A DNA stretch of 55,219 nucleotides from Actinacidiphila oryziradicis (GCF_005047355.1 NZ_SUMC01000057.1:1-55219), one strand, 5' to 3'. Positions 1 to 8,747 are shown, counted from the first letter of the stretch. Numbers and translations are program-made. Notes: generated by a model not told the origin, from the letters alone.

Positions 1-30
1 GCGGCCCGGCGCCGCAGCCGGGGAGGAACG

Positions 31-1917
31 GTGATCCAGGCGCTGCGGACCGCGCTGGCCCTCGCGCTGCTGGCCAGCTTCTACGTCCTGGTCATCCTGG
101 TGGGCCTGTTCGACGTGGCATTGCTGCTGCTGGCGCTCTGGGCTCAGGTCAACGGCGGATCGGGCAGCACCAACAGCGCGGGCAGCACCTTCATGGTGAT
201 CGTGGGAAGCGTTCCGCTGCTGTACGCCATCGGGCACGGTCTGACGGCGGTGAGCCGCCCCACTCCGGTCGGCGAGCACACCGCCCGGGTCACCCGCAGG
301 ACAGCGCCGGAGCTGTGGCAGACGGTCACAGAGGTGGCCGGCCGGGTGGGCGTCAGCCCGCCGGATCTACTGCTGCTGACCGCCGAGGCGAACGCCGCGG
401 TGTCCGAGGAAGGATGGCTGCTGGGGCTGCTTCCCGGCGAGCGGCGGCTGTATCTGGGGCTGCCGCTGACGATGACCCTGACGCGGGCTCAGCTGAGGGC
501 GGTGCTGGCGCACGAGTTCGGCCACTATGCCGGGCGGCACACCCGTTTCGGCGGCGTCGCCTACCGGGTCGCCTCGGCGATGGAGATCACCTTTGAACGG
601 CTGCGCCCGGTGCCGGGAAGACACGGAGGAATTAGCCTCGGCTATCTGCTGGCGGTTCCGCTGCGGCCGTACCGGTGGCTGTTCCACCGGCTGACCTTCG
701 CCGTCCGCCGCCGTCAGGAACTGGAGGCGGACGACACCGCGGCCGGGATCACCGGGCGCGAGGTGACCGCCCTCGCGCTGCGGACGGCGCTCGGAACCGA
801 TATCGCCTGGCGCCGGTTCAGCCAGGAGTGGCTGGAGCCGGCGGAGGACGCCGCACTGCGCCCCGACAACCCGTTCCTGGCCTTCCGGTCGCTGTTGGAG
901 GAGGCGGACACGGATGTGCTCCGGATCCCGGCCGCCCGCTTCGGCGAGAAGCCCGGCCGCTACGACTCCCACCCCCCGCTGGCCGTCCGGCTGGCCCGGC
1001 TGGCCGCCCTCGACACGGATTCCGCTCGGGACGACGGCACTGCGGCGGCGGCGCTGCTGCCGGCGGACCTCGGCCGGATCGTACGACGGGTACGGGGCCT
1101 GCCGCCCGGCGCACGGAGCCTGCCGTGGCAGGAGTGGGCCGAACAGGCCGCCGGGCGCCCGGCGCAGGAGCGGGCCGCGGCCCTGCTGCGCGCCGCGCGG
1201 CGTACCACCGAAGGGGGACAGCCGACTCTGGGTACCGTCCTGGAGCTGCTGGGGGACGGCCACGCGGGCCCCCTGGCACGGGAGTTCGGCGAAGAGCCGG
1301 AGGGGGACGGTGACCTGCACGGGGCGCTCCGCGCGCTGGTGGGGCAGCACCTGGTAGGGGCGGGCCGGGCCCACTGGCGTCCGGCGTGGGGCGGGGAGAG
1401 CGAGCTGGAGTGCCCCGGGCTGACCGGGCGCGCCCTCGATGAGCTGGTGCGCGACGCGCTCGCGACGCCGGCCGGGCTCGCGCCGCTGCGGGCCCGGCTC
1501 GCCGCACTCGGCGTGGACCTCGGCCGGCCGGTGCCGGCCGGGGGGCCGGAGCCGGAGCCCGGTAGCCGGGAGCCCGCGTCCGTGGGCATCACGCCGGTGA
1601 GCGACGAGGAGGCGGCGGCCGAGAAGAGGAAGTACCTCTACCTGACCGTGGCCGTCGCCGCGGTGGCATTGGTCCTGATCGTCGTGGGCGCGCTCAGCAG
1701 CTCCGGCGGCGGCTCCCCCGCGCTCCCCCCCGGCATCAGGTGCACATACGGCGCGGACGGGAACTCCTGCCTGAACAGGGCGTACCCGCCCACCTGGAAT
1801 CCGTACCCAGGACCCGGTTACGGGCTGCCGACGCCGTACCCAATCGTCCCGCGCCCGACCTTCAGCCTCGACATCGGCTCGCTGCTCAAGCCGGTGTCAG
1901 CCCGCCCCCGCGGCTGA
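31..1917 (+). CDS. Membrane-anchored M48-family zinc metalloprotease
   Basis: Predicted integral-membrane protease of the M48 (HtpX/Ste24-like) family, 628 residues. The GTG start has GGGGAGG just upstream. Two hydrophobic segments open the protein (about residues 5-40 and 52-68). The zinc motif is HEFGH (H161, E162, H165), and the family's third ligand should lie in ELEADD (residues 230-235). A third hydrophobic stretch at about 535-555 is followed by a roughly 70-residue Pro/Tyr/Gly-rich tail containing two cysteines. The tail is not part of the usual family fold, so its placement outside the membrane is inference. M48 enzymes cleave membrane or misfolded proteins; the substrate here is unknown. 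The 3' end overlaps the convergent nitroreductase gene by 21 bases. Confidence 0.9.
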   Translation: MIQALRTALALALLASFYVLVILVGLFDVALLLLALWAQVNGGSGSTNSAGSTFMVIVGSVPLLYAIGHGLTAVSRPTPVGEHTARVTRRTAPELWQTVTEVAGRVGVSPPDLLLLTAEANAAVSEEGWLLGLLPGERRLYLGLPLTMTLTRAQLRAVLAHEFGHYAGRHTRFGGVAYRVASAMEITFERLRPVPGRHGGISLGYLLAVPLRPYRWLFHRLTFAVRRRQELEADDTAAGITGREVTALALRTALGTDIAWRRFSQEWLEPAEDAALRPDNPFLAFRSLLEEADTDVLRIPAARFGEKPGRYDSHPPLAVRLARLAALDTDSARDDGTAAAALLPADLGRIVRRVRGLPPGARSLPWQEWAEQAAGRPAQERAAALLRAARRTTEGGQPTLGTVLELLGDGHAGPLAREFGEEPEGDGDLHGALRALVGQHLVGAGRAHWRPAWGGESELECPGLTGRALDELVRDALATPAGLAPLRARLAALGVDLGRPVPAGGPEPEPGSREPASVGITPVSDEEAAAEKRKYLYLTVAVAAVALVLIVVGALSSSGGGSPALPPGIRCTYGADGNSCLNRAYPPTWNPYPGPGYGLPTPYPIVPRPTFSLDIGSLLKPVSARPRG

Positions 1918-2514
1918 GACCAACTCCGCCGGGGTCCCCCAGGAAGCGGCGAAGAAGGTCTCGGCGAGGGCGCGGCGCTCTCGCGGGGCGCTCTCGCGGG
2001 CCCGGAGTTTCTCGTCGGCCAGCAGATCCGCGGCAGCGGGCGCGCCGACGGCGATCACGGCGATGGGCCGGAAACCCTCGGGGATCCCCACGGCCGCGCG
2101 CAGCCGGTCGCCGTCGAACCCGGACATCTGGTGGGCGTGCAGACCCTCGGCGTGCGCCTGGGTGGTCAGTTGTGCGACAGCGAGTCCGGTTTCGTAGGCG
2201 GCGGTGGAGTGCGGCGAACCGTCCTCCTTGACTTCGGCGGCGACAGCGGCGACGAGCACGGAGGCGGTGCCTGCCCAACGCTGGTTGAAGCCCAGCAGCG
2301 AGTCGAAGAGAACCTTGTGGGCCTCGTCGCCGCGACGGCCGACGATGAACCGCCAGGGCTGTCCGTTGAACGCGGACGCGGCCCAGCGGGCCGCCTCCAG
2401 CAGGGCGGTCAGCTGTTCGGCCGTGACCTCGTGAGAGGGGTCGAAGGAGCGCGGGCTCCAGCGCTCGGCGAGCAGCGGGTGCACGGCGGTGGAGGTGACG
2501 GCGCTACGGGACAT
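1897..2514 (-). CDS. Nitroreductase family protein (FMN-dependent)
   Basis: About 205 residues with the nitroreductase fold signature. The N-terminal R-W-S-P-R-S-F stretch is the usual FMN-phosphate binding site, followed by EAARWAASAFNGQPW and a C-terminal G-I-P-E-G-F-R-P-I-A-V-I-A-V-G strand. Such enzymes reduce nitro groups, quinones or similar acceptors with NAD(P)H. The start MSRSAVTSTAV is chosen because homology begins there; an in-frame ATG 60 bases upstream gives an atypical Pro-rich leader. It converges on the M48 gene with a 21-base overlap, so the two genes have no intervening terminator. Confidence 0.85.
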   Translation of the reverse strand: MSRSAVTSTAVHPLLAERWSPRSFDPSHEVTAEQLTALLEAARWAASAFNGQPWRFIVGRRGDEAHKVLFDSLLGFNQRWAGTASVLVAAVAAEVKEDGSPHSTAAYETGLAVAQLTTQAHAEGLHAHQMSGFDGDRLRAAVGIPEGFRPIAVIAVGAPAAADLLADEKLRARESAPRERRALAETFFAASWGTPAELVSAAGAG

Positions 2515-2616
2515 GCGGTTGGCTCCCGGGGGGTGGTCGGTTCGGGCTGGGCTTGTTGCGGTCAGCGGAAGCATGGCGGCCGGCTATTCCCGCCGGCCAC
2601 CTCGGCCGCCGGGAAT

Positions 2617-2946
2617 TCACGCGGCCGCAACAGAGGGGGCGGTTCCGCGGAATTCGCCGTGCCCGTGCCAAGGGCGGGCCAGCAGCGTCAGCGACAGGGC
2701 GGCGCAGGCCAGCGCGCCGAGCATGATGACCGCCATCGGCGTCGCACTGCTCGTGCCGAACAGCCCCACCAGCGGCGAGGCGAGCGCCCCGAGCAGGAAC
2801 TGCGTACCGCCCAGCAAGGCCGACCCCGTACCGGGGGCGTGCCGGCCCAGGGTCTGGCCCAGACTCATGCTGGCCGGGAAGACCATCCCGATTCCCGCCA
2901 GCGTGACGAACAGGCAGCCTTCGGTCGTGGTCTGAGCGGCTACCAT
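2617..2946 (-). pseudogene. Truncated MFS (Bcr/CflA-type) efflux transporter
   Basis: The 109-residue reading frame corresponds only to the last three or so membrane helices of a Bcr/CflA-type drug efflux protein, which is normally about 400 residues. Recognisable parts are a G-I-G-M-V-F-P-A helix and S-A-L-L-G-G-T-Q-F-L-L-G-A-L-A-S-P. An ATG sits directly at the truncated end, next to the promoter region of the divergent MarR gene. This looks like an in-place deletion of about three quarters of the gene that kept its start region. A three-helix fragment is not expected to transport anything. Confidence 0.75.
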
Positions 2947-2965
2947 GGAAGAAGAGTATCTAATA

Positions 2966-2979
2966 GTCTACCAGTTGAC
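2966..2979. promoter_or_regulatory. Candidate MarR operator
   Basis: GTCTAC-CA-GTTGAC is an imperfect 6-2-6 palindrome (5 of 6 positions pair). It lies between the MarR start and the divergent truncated transporter, in the only AT-rich stretch nearby. MarR proteins commonly bind such sites to repress themselves and an adjacent efflux gene. Assignment is inference from position and symmetry. Confidence 0.4.
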
Positions 2980-2992
2980 AAAAGTCGGAGTG

Positions 2993-3505
2993 ATGAGCCG
3001 CATCTCCCCTCCCCTCCCTTTCACCGTGCACACACCGCGCGAGCAATGGGCCGCCGCGCGGCCGGAGCTCGACATCTCGCCGATGGATGTCATCGGCCCC
3101 GTAAAACGCATCCAGTGGCTGTACGAGGCCGCGCTGGAGCCGCTGTATGACGCCGCGCCGGTCACGGCGCCCGAACTGGACGTCCTGGTGCAGCTGCGGC
3201 ACAACGACGAGCCGCTCATCGCCCGGCGGATCGCCGACCGGATGCGATGCTCACGGGCCGCGATCAGCAAGACGCTGGCCAAGCTCGAGAAGCGGGGCTT
3301 CATCGAGCGCCGGCCCAATCCCGCGGACCGCCGGGCCGCCCTCGTCACGATCACGGAGGCGGGGGCGGAGGCGGTCGACGCGATGTTCCCCCGTCAGCTC
3401 GCCGTCGAGGCCGACCTGCTGGCCGGGCTCGGACCGGACCGGGGCCGGGTGGTGGCGGCGCTCAACCTGCTGGCCGGCGCGCTGGAGCGCCGCGCGGCGG
3501 GGTAG
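2993..3505 (+). CDS. MarR-family transcriptional regulator
   Basis: A 170-residue winged-helix regulator. The DNA-binding region reads IADRMRCSRAAISKTLAKLE, followed by the wing with the R-R-P-N-P-A-D-R-R-A-A signature typical of MarR proteins, and a C-terminal dimerisation helix. The ATG at 2993 is chosen over an in-frame ATG at 2945 because GGAG stands just before it and the family homology starts soon after. It is divergent from the truncated efflux gene, the usual MarR-target arrangement, but the presumed target is destroyed. The regulator itself looks intact. Confidence 0.85.
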   Translation: MSRISPPLPFTVHTPREQWAAARPELDISPMDVIGPVKRIQWLYEAALEPLYDAAPVTAPELDVLVQLRHNDEPLIARRIADRMRCSRAAISKTLAKLEKRGFIERRPNPADRRAALVTITEAGAEAVDAMFPRQLAVEADLLAGLGPDRGRVVAALNLLAGALERRAAG

Positions 3506-3536
3506 GGGCGTTCTCCCACCCGCCCGTGCCCGAAAA

Positions 3537-3676
3537 CCAGGGGCGCCGCCCCTGGACCCGGGACGCGTTTCGTTGTCCGGTGCGGCCCGGTGCGCCGGTT
3601 GTGCCAGCCCGTTCCGCCTTGCGGAACGTTCTCCCACATCCCGGTGCGACCGGGTGTCTGGGGGCGGAGCCCCCAG
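3537..3676. terminator. Three successive hairpins between convergent genes
   Basis: Three perfect stem-loops with 8-bp arms and 3-base loops stand in the 239-bp gap between the MarR gene and the convergent SDR gene: 3537-3555 (CCAGGGGC arms), 3610-3628 (CGTTCCGC arms) and 3658-3676 (CTGGGGGC arms). They lack U-tracts, as is common for high-GC actinobacterial terminators. A bidirectional termination role is inferred from position. Confidence 0.55.
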
Positions 3677-3744
3677 CGGGTCCGGGCGGAGCCCCGGTTT
3701 CGTGAAGGGAGGTGGGGGGAAGAACCCTGGCCGCCGTCCACCCG

Positions 3745-4572
3745 TCAGGCCGGCGCGATCATGCCCGCCGACAGGTCGATGTCTGCACCGCACAAGCCGG
3801 GCATGGCCAGCACGGCCAGCAGCGCCTGGGCGACCTCGGGCTGCTCCACCAGCCTCCCCAGCGCGGAGCGCGAGGCGAAGGCCCGCTCGGCCCCCTCGAC
3901 CGTGGAGCCGGTGAGTTCGGCTTCGAGGCGGAAGTTGCGGGCCATGCGCGGGCCCCGCACCGGGCCCGGGGAGAGCGTGTTGACGGAGATGCCGAGCGGT
4001 CCGACCTCGCCGGCCAGCGTCCGGGTGAGGCCGATCAGGGCCATCTTGGAGGCGGTGTACGGCGTCCGGTTGAGAAGCGGGCGCTTGCCGCTGACCGAGG
4101 CGACGTTGACGATGTCGCCCCGCCCTGCCGTGATCATGGCAGGCAGGAAGGCCCGGCAGACCAGGTAGACGCCCCGTACGTTCGCGGCGAAGACGTCGTC
4201 CCACTCGCCCGGTTCGATGTCGACGAGCGGCTTCACGGGACCGGCGACGCCGGCGTTGTTGACCAGGACCGAGATGTCCTCGCCGGCCAGCTCGGCCGCG
4301 AGAGCGGCCACCGAGGCGGGGTCGGAGACATCGCAGCGGGCGGTACGCGCCGTGCCGCCGGCCTCCTCGACCAGCGAGGCGCCGGAGGCCAGCGCCTCGG
4401 CGTTGCGGCCGACGAGCACGACCCGGGCACCGGCCCCGGCCAGGGCGGCGGAGAACGCCCGGCCGAGGGGGCCGCCACCGCCGGTGACCAGCGCGGTGCG
4501 GCCGGAAAGAAAAGGCGCGAAGCACTTCGTCAGAAGGGTGGTGGCGGGCAACGGGTCGGCGGGGTGCTTCAC
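3745..4572 (-). CDS. Short-chain dehydrogenase/reductase (SDR)
   Basis: A 275-residue classical SDR, predicted NAD(P)-dependent oxidoreductase. The cofactor loop is TGGGGPLG (residues 30-37), NNAG follows, and the catalytic set is S in VASVSGK plus YTASK. The GTG start at 4572 overlaps the stop of the upstream HisD-like gene as GTGA, so the two are translationally coupled. It is the last gene of a five-gene minus-strand operon with ring-cleavage-type enzymes. The substrate is probably an alcohol or keto intermediate of that pathway, which is inference. Confidence 0.88.
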   Translation of the reverse strand: MKHPADPLPATTLLTKCFAPFLSGRTALVTGGGGPLGRAFSAALAGAGARVVLVGRNAEALASGASLVEEAGGTARTARCDVSDPASVAALAAELAGEDISVLVNNAGVAGPVKPLVDIEPGEWDDVFAANVRGVYLVCRAFLPAMITAGRGDIVNVASVSGKRPLLNRTPYTASKMALIGLTRTLAGEVGPLGISVNTLSPGPVRGPRMARNFRLEAELTGSTVEGAERAFASRSALGRLVEQPEVAQALLAVLAMPGLCGADIDLSAGMIAPA

Positions 4573-5897
4573 ACGCCGGTCCCCTCGTAGCCGGAGCCCT
4601 CGGTGGCCCAGGGCAGCGCGTCGCCGCCGAACTTGGCGGCGCGCAGGTCGCCGGAGCGGGCGTGGCCCTCGAAGAGCTCCACGCGGGCGGCGCGGCCGCA
4701 CAGCCGGCCGAGCAGTACGCTGGAGTCCGGCTCGGTGACCTCCTGGTACGTCACAGTCTTGAGGTACTTGCCGACCCACAGGCCGCCGGTGTACCGGGCC
4801 GCACCACGCGTGGGCAGCACGTGGTTGGTGCCGATGACCTTGTCACCGTAACTGACACACGTACCCTCCCCCAGGAAGAGCGCGCCGTACTGGGTCATGC
4901 GCTCCAGCGCGAGGCGCGGCGCGGCGGTGAGCACCTCGACGTGCTCCGAGGCGAACTCATCGGCCAGTTCGTACAGTTCGTCGATGCCGTCGACGACGAT
5001 GACCTGGCCGTGGTCGCGCCAGGCGGGCCCGGCGAAGTCCTTGGTGGGCATGTCCGGCAGGATCGCCTCGACGTGCGCGATGACCTTGCGGGCGAGGGCC
5101 TCCGACGTCGTGATGAGGATCGCCGGGGAGTCCGGGCCGTGCTCGGCCTGGCTGAGCAGGTCGACAGCGGCGGTGTACGGGTCGGCGTCGGCGTCGGCGA
5201 GGACCAGGATCTCCGTCGGCCCGGCGGACAGGTCGATGCCGATCTGGCCGAAGAGCTGGCGCTTGGCCTCGGCCACGTAGCCGTTGCCGGGGCCGGCTAT
5301 CAGGTTGACCGGCTTCATCGTGTCGGTGCCAATAGCCATCGAGGCGACCGCCTGGACGCCGCCGAGCAGCCAGATCTCATCCGCGCCGGCGAGATGCGCG
5401 GCGGCCACGGTCGCGGACGGGATCTCACCACGGATCGGCGGCGTGCAGGCCACGACCCGTGGCACCCCGGCGGTCTTGGCGGTCACGATCGTCATATGCG
5501 CGGAGGCGGTCAGCGGGTAGCGACCGCCGGGGATGTAGGCGCCGACGGCCTGGACGGGGATGTGCTTCTGGCCGAGCCTCACGCCGGGCAGGGTCTCGAT
5601 CTCGAACTCGCCCATGGAGGCGAGTTGGTGCTCCGCGAAGTTGCGGACCTGGTCCTGGACGAACCTGATGTCGTCGATGACCTGCTGCGGCACCTCGTTG
5701 ACGATCTTCTCGGTCTGCTCGGGTGAGAGCCGGAAGGCTCCCGGGGACCACTTGTCGAAGCGCTCGGAGTACTCGCGGACCGCCGCGTCACCGCGCTCGC
5801 GGATGTCGGCGATGACGCCGGTGACGGTCTCGCGGACCACGCTGAGGCCGGCGGTGACCTGTTCCTTCGGTACGGCGTTCTTCAGAGTCGTACGCAC
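4569..5897 (-). CDS. Histidinol-dehydrogenase-like zinc/NAD dehydrogenase (catabolic context)
   Basis: 442 residues across the full length of the histidinol dehydrogenase family. The zinc ligands appear conserved: Q and H in SQAEHGPDS, D in SYGDKVIGTNHVLPT, and H in EGHARS. The catalytic Glu-His pair is present in SEHVEVL. The enzyme should therefore be active. No other histidine genes are near; instead it sits between a cupin and an SDR in a catabolic operon. Family members outside his operons, such as HpsN acting on sulfopropanediol, oxidise primary alcohols to carboxylates, and that chemistry is the likeliest role. The GTG start has GGAAGG upstream. It should not be annotated as biosynthetic hisD without further evidence. 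Confidence 0.85.
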   Translation of the reverse strand: MRTTLKNAVPKEQVTAGLSVVRETVTGVIADIRERGDAAVREYSERFDKWSPGAFRLSPEQTEKIVNEVPQQVIDDIRFVQDQVRNFAEHQLASMGEFEIETLPGVRLGQKHIPVQAVGAYIPGGRYPLTASAHMTIVTAKTAGVPRVVACTPPIRGEIPSATVAAAHLAGADEIWLLGGVQAVASMAIGTDTMKPVNLIAGPGNGYVAEAKRQLFGQIGIDLSAGPTEILVLADADADPYTAAVDLLSQAEHGPDSPAILITTSEALARKVIAHVEAILPDMPTKDFAGPAWRDHGQVIVVDGIDELYELADEFASEHVEVLTAAPRLALERMTQYGALFLGEGTCVSYGDKVIGTNHVLPTRGAARYTGGLWVGKYLKTVTYQEVTEPDSSVLLGRLCGRAARVELFEGHARSGDLRAAKFGGDALPWATEGSGYEGTGV

Positions 5898-5927
5898 GGC
5901 GGGTGCCTTCCATCGAAAGAGAGGGTG

Positions 5928-6443
5928 TCAGGGGTGCGTGGGGTCGTGCAGCAGTGAGCCGAGGACGTCCTTGCCGAGGGTCTCGACCAGCGAGTCGGTG
6001 AACTCCCCGTCCACGAGGACGAAGACCATGCGGGCCGCCGCCCCGGAGCGGTTCTCCCAGCGGTGGTCGGTGCCCCGCTGGACGACCACGTCGCCCGCGC
6101 GCAGCACCGTCTCGGTGTCGTCCAGGACGAGCACGACCTCGCCGTCCAGGACGATGCCGTAGTCCACGGACTGCGTACGGTGCGTGGGCGAGACCACGCC
6201 GGGGGGGAACTCGTTGATGCGTATCTTGGTGCCGCCTGGCTCCGGCGGGACCGTCAGGGAGATCCGCGTCGGGTCGGGCTCGGCGGCGGCGACCGGCGCC
6301 GGCATGGCCGCCGTTGACCACATCTCGTAGAACAGCGCCCCGTCGGGAGCGGTACGGACCACCGGGGGCGCACCGTCCGACAGGAAGACGGAGACGCCTG
6401 CCTCGTCGTGGCCGGTGACAACGCGACGCGGCTTGAAGGCCAT
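5928..6443 (-). CDS. Cupin-domain protein
   Basis: 171 residues with a C-terminal cupin_2 barrel. Motif 1 is around HRTQSVDYGIVLDGEV and motif 2 around GDVVVQRGTDHRWEN. The N-terminal half (FLSDG, V-R-T-A-P-D-G, F-Y-E-M-W-S-T) is typical of a group found in actinobacterial and proteobacterial degradation clusters. Motif 1 has a single His and motif 2 an H after D, so metal binding is possible but uncertain. The ATG at 6443 is chosen from where homology begins. It is the third gene of the minus-strand operon, 20 bases after the dioxygenase and 30 before the HisD-like gene. Confidence 0.8.
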   Translation of the reverse strand: MAFKPRRVVTGHDEAGVSVFLSDGAPPVVRTAPDGALFYEMWSTAAMPAPVAAAEPDPTRISLTVPPEPGGTKIRINEFPPGVVSPTHRTQSVDYGIVLDGEVVLVLDDTETVLRAGDVVVQRGTDHRWENRSGAAARMVFVLVDGEFTDSLVETLGKDVLGSLLHDPTHP

Positions 6444-6463
6444 GGGGAGTGGTGTCCTTCCGG

Positions 6464-7399
6464 TCAGACCGGTGGCGCGCTGAACAGCACGTCCGGGTCG
6501 TTGAACTGCTCCTTGGCGACCAGTTCGCTCATCGGGTCGGCCGTGCCCCACTGGTCCTGGGTGATCGGGTCGTCCACGTCGTGCAGACCGGGGTGCCAGG
6601 TGTCCTCGTCGAGGATCGCGAGTTCGGTGGTGTACTCCACGGTGTTGCCGTGCGGGTCGTGGAAGTACGAGAAGGTGTTGTCGCCGGCGGTGTGCCGGCC
6701 GGGGCCCCAGGTCATCCGGGTGCCGGCGCGCAGGGCCCGCCCCGTGCCGCGCATGTACTCCTCGACGCCGCGCATCTCGAACGAGGCGTGGTGCAGGGAG
6801 ACATGGGGGCCGCGGGCGATGGCGAAGCTGTGGTGGACGGGGCTGCAGCGCATGAAGTACATGAGCTCGCCCATGTGCTCGCTGTACAGGGTGTCGGAGA
6901 GCCGGAAGCCCAGGTGCCGCTCGTAGAAGGCGCGCAGCCGCTCCGGGTTCCGGGAGTTCACCACGCAGTGCGAGAGCCGCACCGGGATGGCCTCGCGCTC
7001 CTCGATCTTGCGGTGCGCACGGGTCCCGACGCCCGCCGAGACCTCGACAACGCGGCCGTCGGGGTCGAAGAAGCGGAAGCCGTAGCCGCCGCCGGGGGTG
7101 TCCATCGCGCCCGGCTCGGAAACGACGGGCACGTCGGCAGCCGTGAGCCGGGTGGCGAGTTCGTCGACGTCGGCGGCGTTCGCCGCGCCGAAGGCGACGA
7201 GATCCATGCGCTTGCGCCGGTCGCGCCGGATCCGCACGACGTACTGCTCGGGGCTGCCCTCGGCGGCGAAGAGGGCGATGCCGTTGTCGCCGCCGATCTC
7301 GGCCAGGCCCCAGGTTGCGCCGTAGAAGGCCCGCTGCTTGTCGAAGTCCGGCACCGCCAGATCGACATGGCGCAGATGGGTGATGGGTTGGAAGGTCAC
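6464..7399 (-). CDS. Two-domain VOC extradiol-type ring-cleavage dioxygenase
   Basis: 311 residues made of two vicinal-oxygen-chelate domains, the architecture of type I extradiol dioxygenases such as BphC. In the C-terminal domain the expected iron ligands are visible: H144 (RLSHCVV), H203 or H204 (SLHHASF) and E245 (GNTVEYTTE). Candidate active-site His residues occur at 189-190. It should open a catechol-like ring next to the hydroxyls using Fe(II) and O2. The GTG start at 7399 follows GAGGAGC, and the upstream open frame beyond it is only antisense/shadow sequence. It lies 8 bases after the FAHD hydrolase gene, consistent with consecutive pathway steps. Confidence 0.87.
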   Translation of the reverse strand: MTFQPITHLRHVDLAVPDFDKQRAFYGATWGLAEIGGDNGIALFAAEGSPEQYVVRIRRDRRKRMDLVAFGAANAADVDELATRLTAADVPVVSEPGAMDTPGGGYGFRFFDPDGRVVEVSAGVGTRAHRKIEEREAIPVRLSHCVVNSRNPERLRAFYERHLGFRLSDTLYSEHMGELMYFMRCSPVHHSFAIARGPHVSLHHASFEMRGVEEYMRGTGRALRAGTRMTWGPGRHTAGDNTFSYFHDPHGNTVEYTTELAILDEDTWHPGLHDVDDPITQDQWGTADPMSELVAKEQFNDPDVLFSAPPV

Positions 7400-7407
7400 G
7401 GTGCTCC

Positions 7408-8385
7408 TCACAGGGTGTGCGGGTCGGCGACGCAGGCGTTGCGCTGGGTACCGAGCCCGGTGATCTCCGCCTCCATGACGTCGCCGGGCGCCAGGAAGGT
7501 CCCCCAGTGCGCGCCGTTGCCGGCCGGGGAGCCGGTGAGCAGCAGGTCGCCGGGGCGCAGGGTGGTGGTGGAGGAGGCGTACTCGATCAGCCTCGCAATG
7601 TCGAAGATCATGTCCTTGGTCGACTCGTCCTGTCGGACGACCCCGTTGTGCCGCAGGGTGATCCGCACATCGGAGGGGTCCGGGACAAAGGCGGCGGGGA
7701 CCAGGAAAGGGCCGGTGGGGAGGAAGGTGTCGGCGTTCTTGGCGGTGAACCAGTCGGTGCCGATGGCCTTCAGGTCGGGCCGGTAGAGCCGGTCGCGGGT
7801 GGTGATGTCGTTGCAGATCGTGTAGCCGGCGACGTACGACATCGCGTCCTCGCGATGGATGTGCCGGCCCTCGCGGCCGATGACCAGGGCGAGTTCGAGC
7901 TCCCAGTCGTGCTGCTCGCCCAGCGAGGGCAGCATCACGTCGTCGTAGGGGGCGCAGATGGCGCGGGGGCTGCCGAGGAAGATGTACGGGACGCCGCTGC
8001 GCGCCCGTTCGTCCATCATGCGTATCGCGTCGGCCCGGGCCTCCAGCGGTGTCGCGCCGTGCACGCTCTCCCGTTCGGCCGCGACGAGATCGACCACATG
8101 GCGGCGGTAGTTGGCGCCGCTCTGCAGGATCTGGCCGGGCTCGATGGGGGCGAGGATCCGCAGGGCCCCGAGCTCGTGCCAGGTGCCGCCGGGGTCGTGG
8201 GCGAGGCCGGTCAGCCGGGCCAGGGAGGCGTCCCAGGTCTCGGTCACGGCACGGACGGTCCCCCAGCGGTCGGACAGGTCGCGGACTCTCCGGCCGGTCA
8301 CCAGGCCGGGGAAGGGGCCGCCGGTGGACGCGGCGAAGGTGCCGAGCGCGAACGGGCCGGCGTGGGTGGGCAAAGCGTCGGACAC
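7408..8385 (-). CDS. Fumarylacetoacetate hydrolase family protein (FAHD), first copy
   Basis: 325 residues. The C-terminal catalytic domain shows the E-L-E metal site (W-E-L-E-L-A-L-V-I-G), the HIHREDA helix and G-Y-T-I-C-N-D. FAHD enzymes hydrolyse or hydrate beta-dicarbonyl products of aromatic ring cleavage, or decarboxylate oxaloacetate-type acids. It is the first gene of the minus-strand operon, directly before a ring-cleavage dioxygenase, and faces the divergent monooxygenase operon across 362 bp. A second, clearly different FAHD gene lies at 13205-14167, so the pathway may use two C-C hydrolysis or hydration steps. Confidence 0.88.
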   Translation of the reverse strand: MSDALPTHAGPFALGTFAASTGGPFPGLVTGRRVRDLSDRWGTVRAVTETWDASLARLTGLAHDPGGTWHELGALRILAPIEPGQILQSGANYRRHVVDLVAAERESVHGATPLEARADAIRMMDERARSGVPYIFLGSPRAICAPYDDVMLPSLGEQHDWELELALVIGREGRHIHREDAMSYVAGYTICNDITTRDRLYRPDLKAIGTDWFTAKNADTFLPTGPFLVPAAFVPDPSDVRITLRHNGVVRQDESTKDMIFDIARLIEYASSTTTLRPGDLLLTGSPAGNGAHWGTFLAPGDVMEAEITGLGTQRNACVADPHTL

Positions 8386-8747
8386 GGTTGCTCCCTGCGG
8401 AAGGTGCGGTTGTCCGCAGGCTAGGCAGGCCCGGCGGGGTGGCGGAAATACCCATCCGCGATGCCAGGCATCACCGGCGGTGCGGCCGTGGTGAGCCCGG
8501 GTCCGCAGGGCCTATCACGCTGCCGGATGGATGCTGTGCCGCTTGGCGATGACTGCATCCGTTGACGTCTCCTCGACCGCCCGGGGAGGGTCGTGGCCAG
8601 GCCTTCGACCACCCCGGATCCCGAGGAGTACGTGTGATCGTCGAGTATGCCGGGCCGACCGCCGAGGCCGGACTCTGCTTCGCCGCACCGCCGGCCGCGG
8701 AGCACTTCGCTCCGGCTTTCCGTTCAACCGACTTCTAAGGATCGCCC
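8386..8747. promoter_or_regulatory. Divergent promoter region of the catabolic island, with palindrome 8460-8472
   Basis: This 362-bp gap separates the two divergent catabolic operons and holds no credible gene. At 8460-8472 is the perfect palindrome GATGCC-A-GGCATC. A near-copy (12 of 13 bases) occurs at 14209-14221, before the LysR gene. A shorter variant, GATG-ACTG-CATC, is at 8548-8559. LysR regulators usually control divergent operons from such a region. Regulation by the island's own LysR protein is inference. Confidence 0.5.

Noticed and set aside
4569..5897. Reading this region as part of a histidine biosynthesis operon
   Set aside because: No other his genes are present, and the neighbours are catabolic enzymes.
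7400..8455. Long N-terminal extension of the dioxygenase frame
   Set aside because: It overlaps the FAHD gene completely in another frame and is Arg/Pro-rich; the GTG at 7399 has a good ribosome site.
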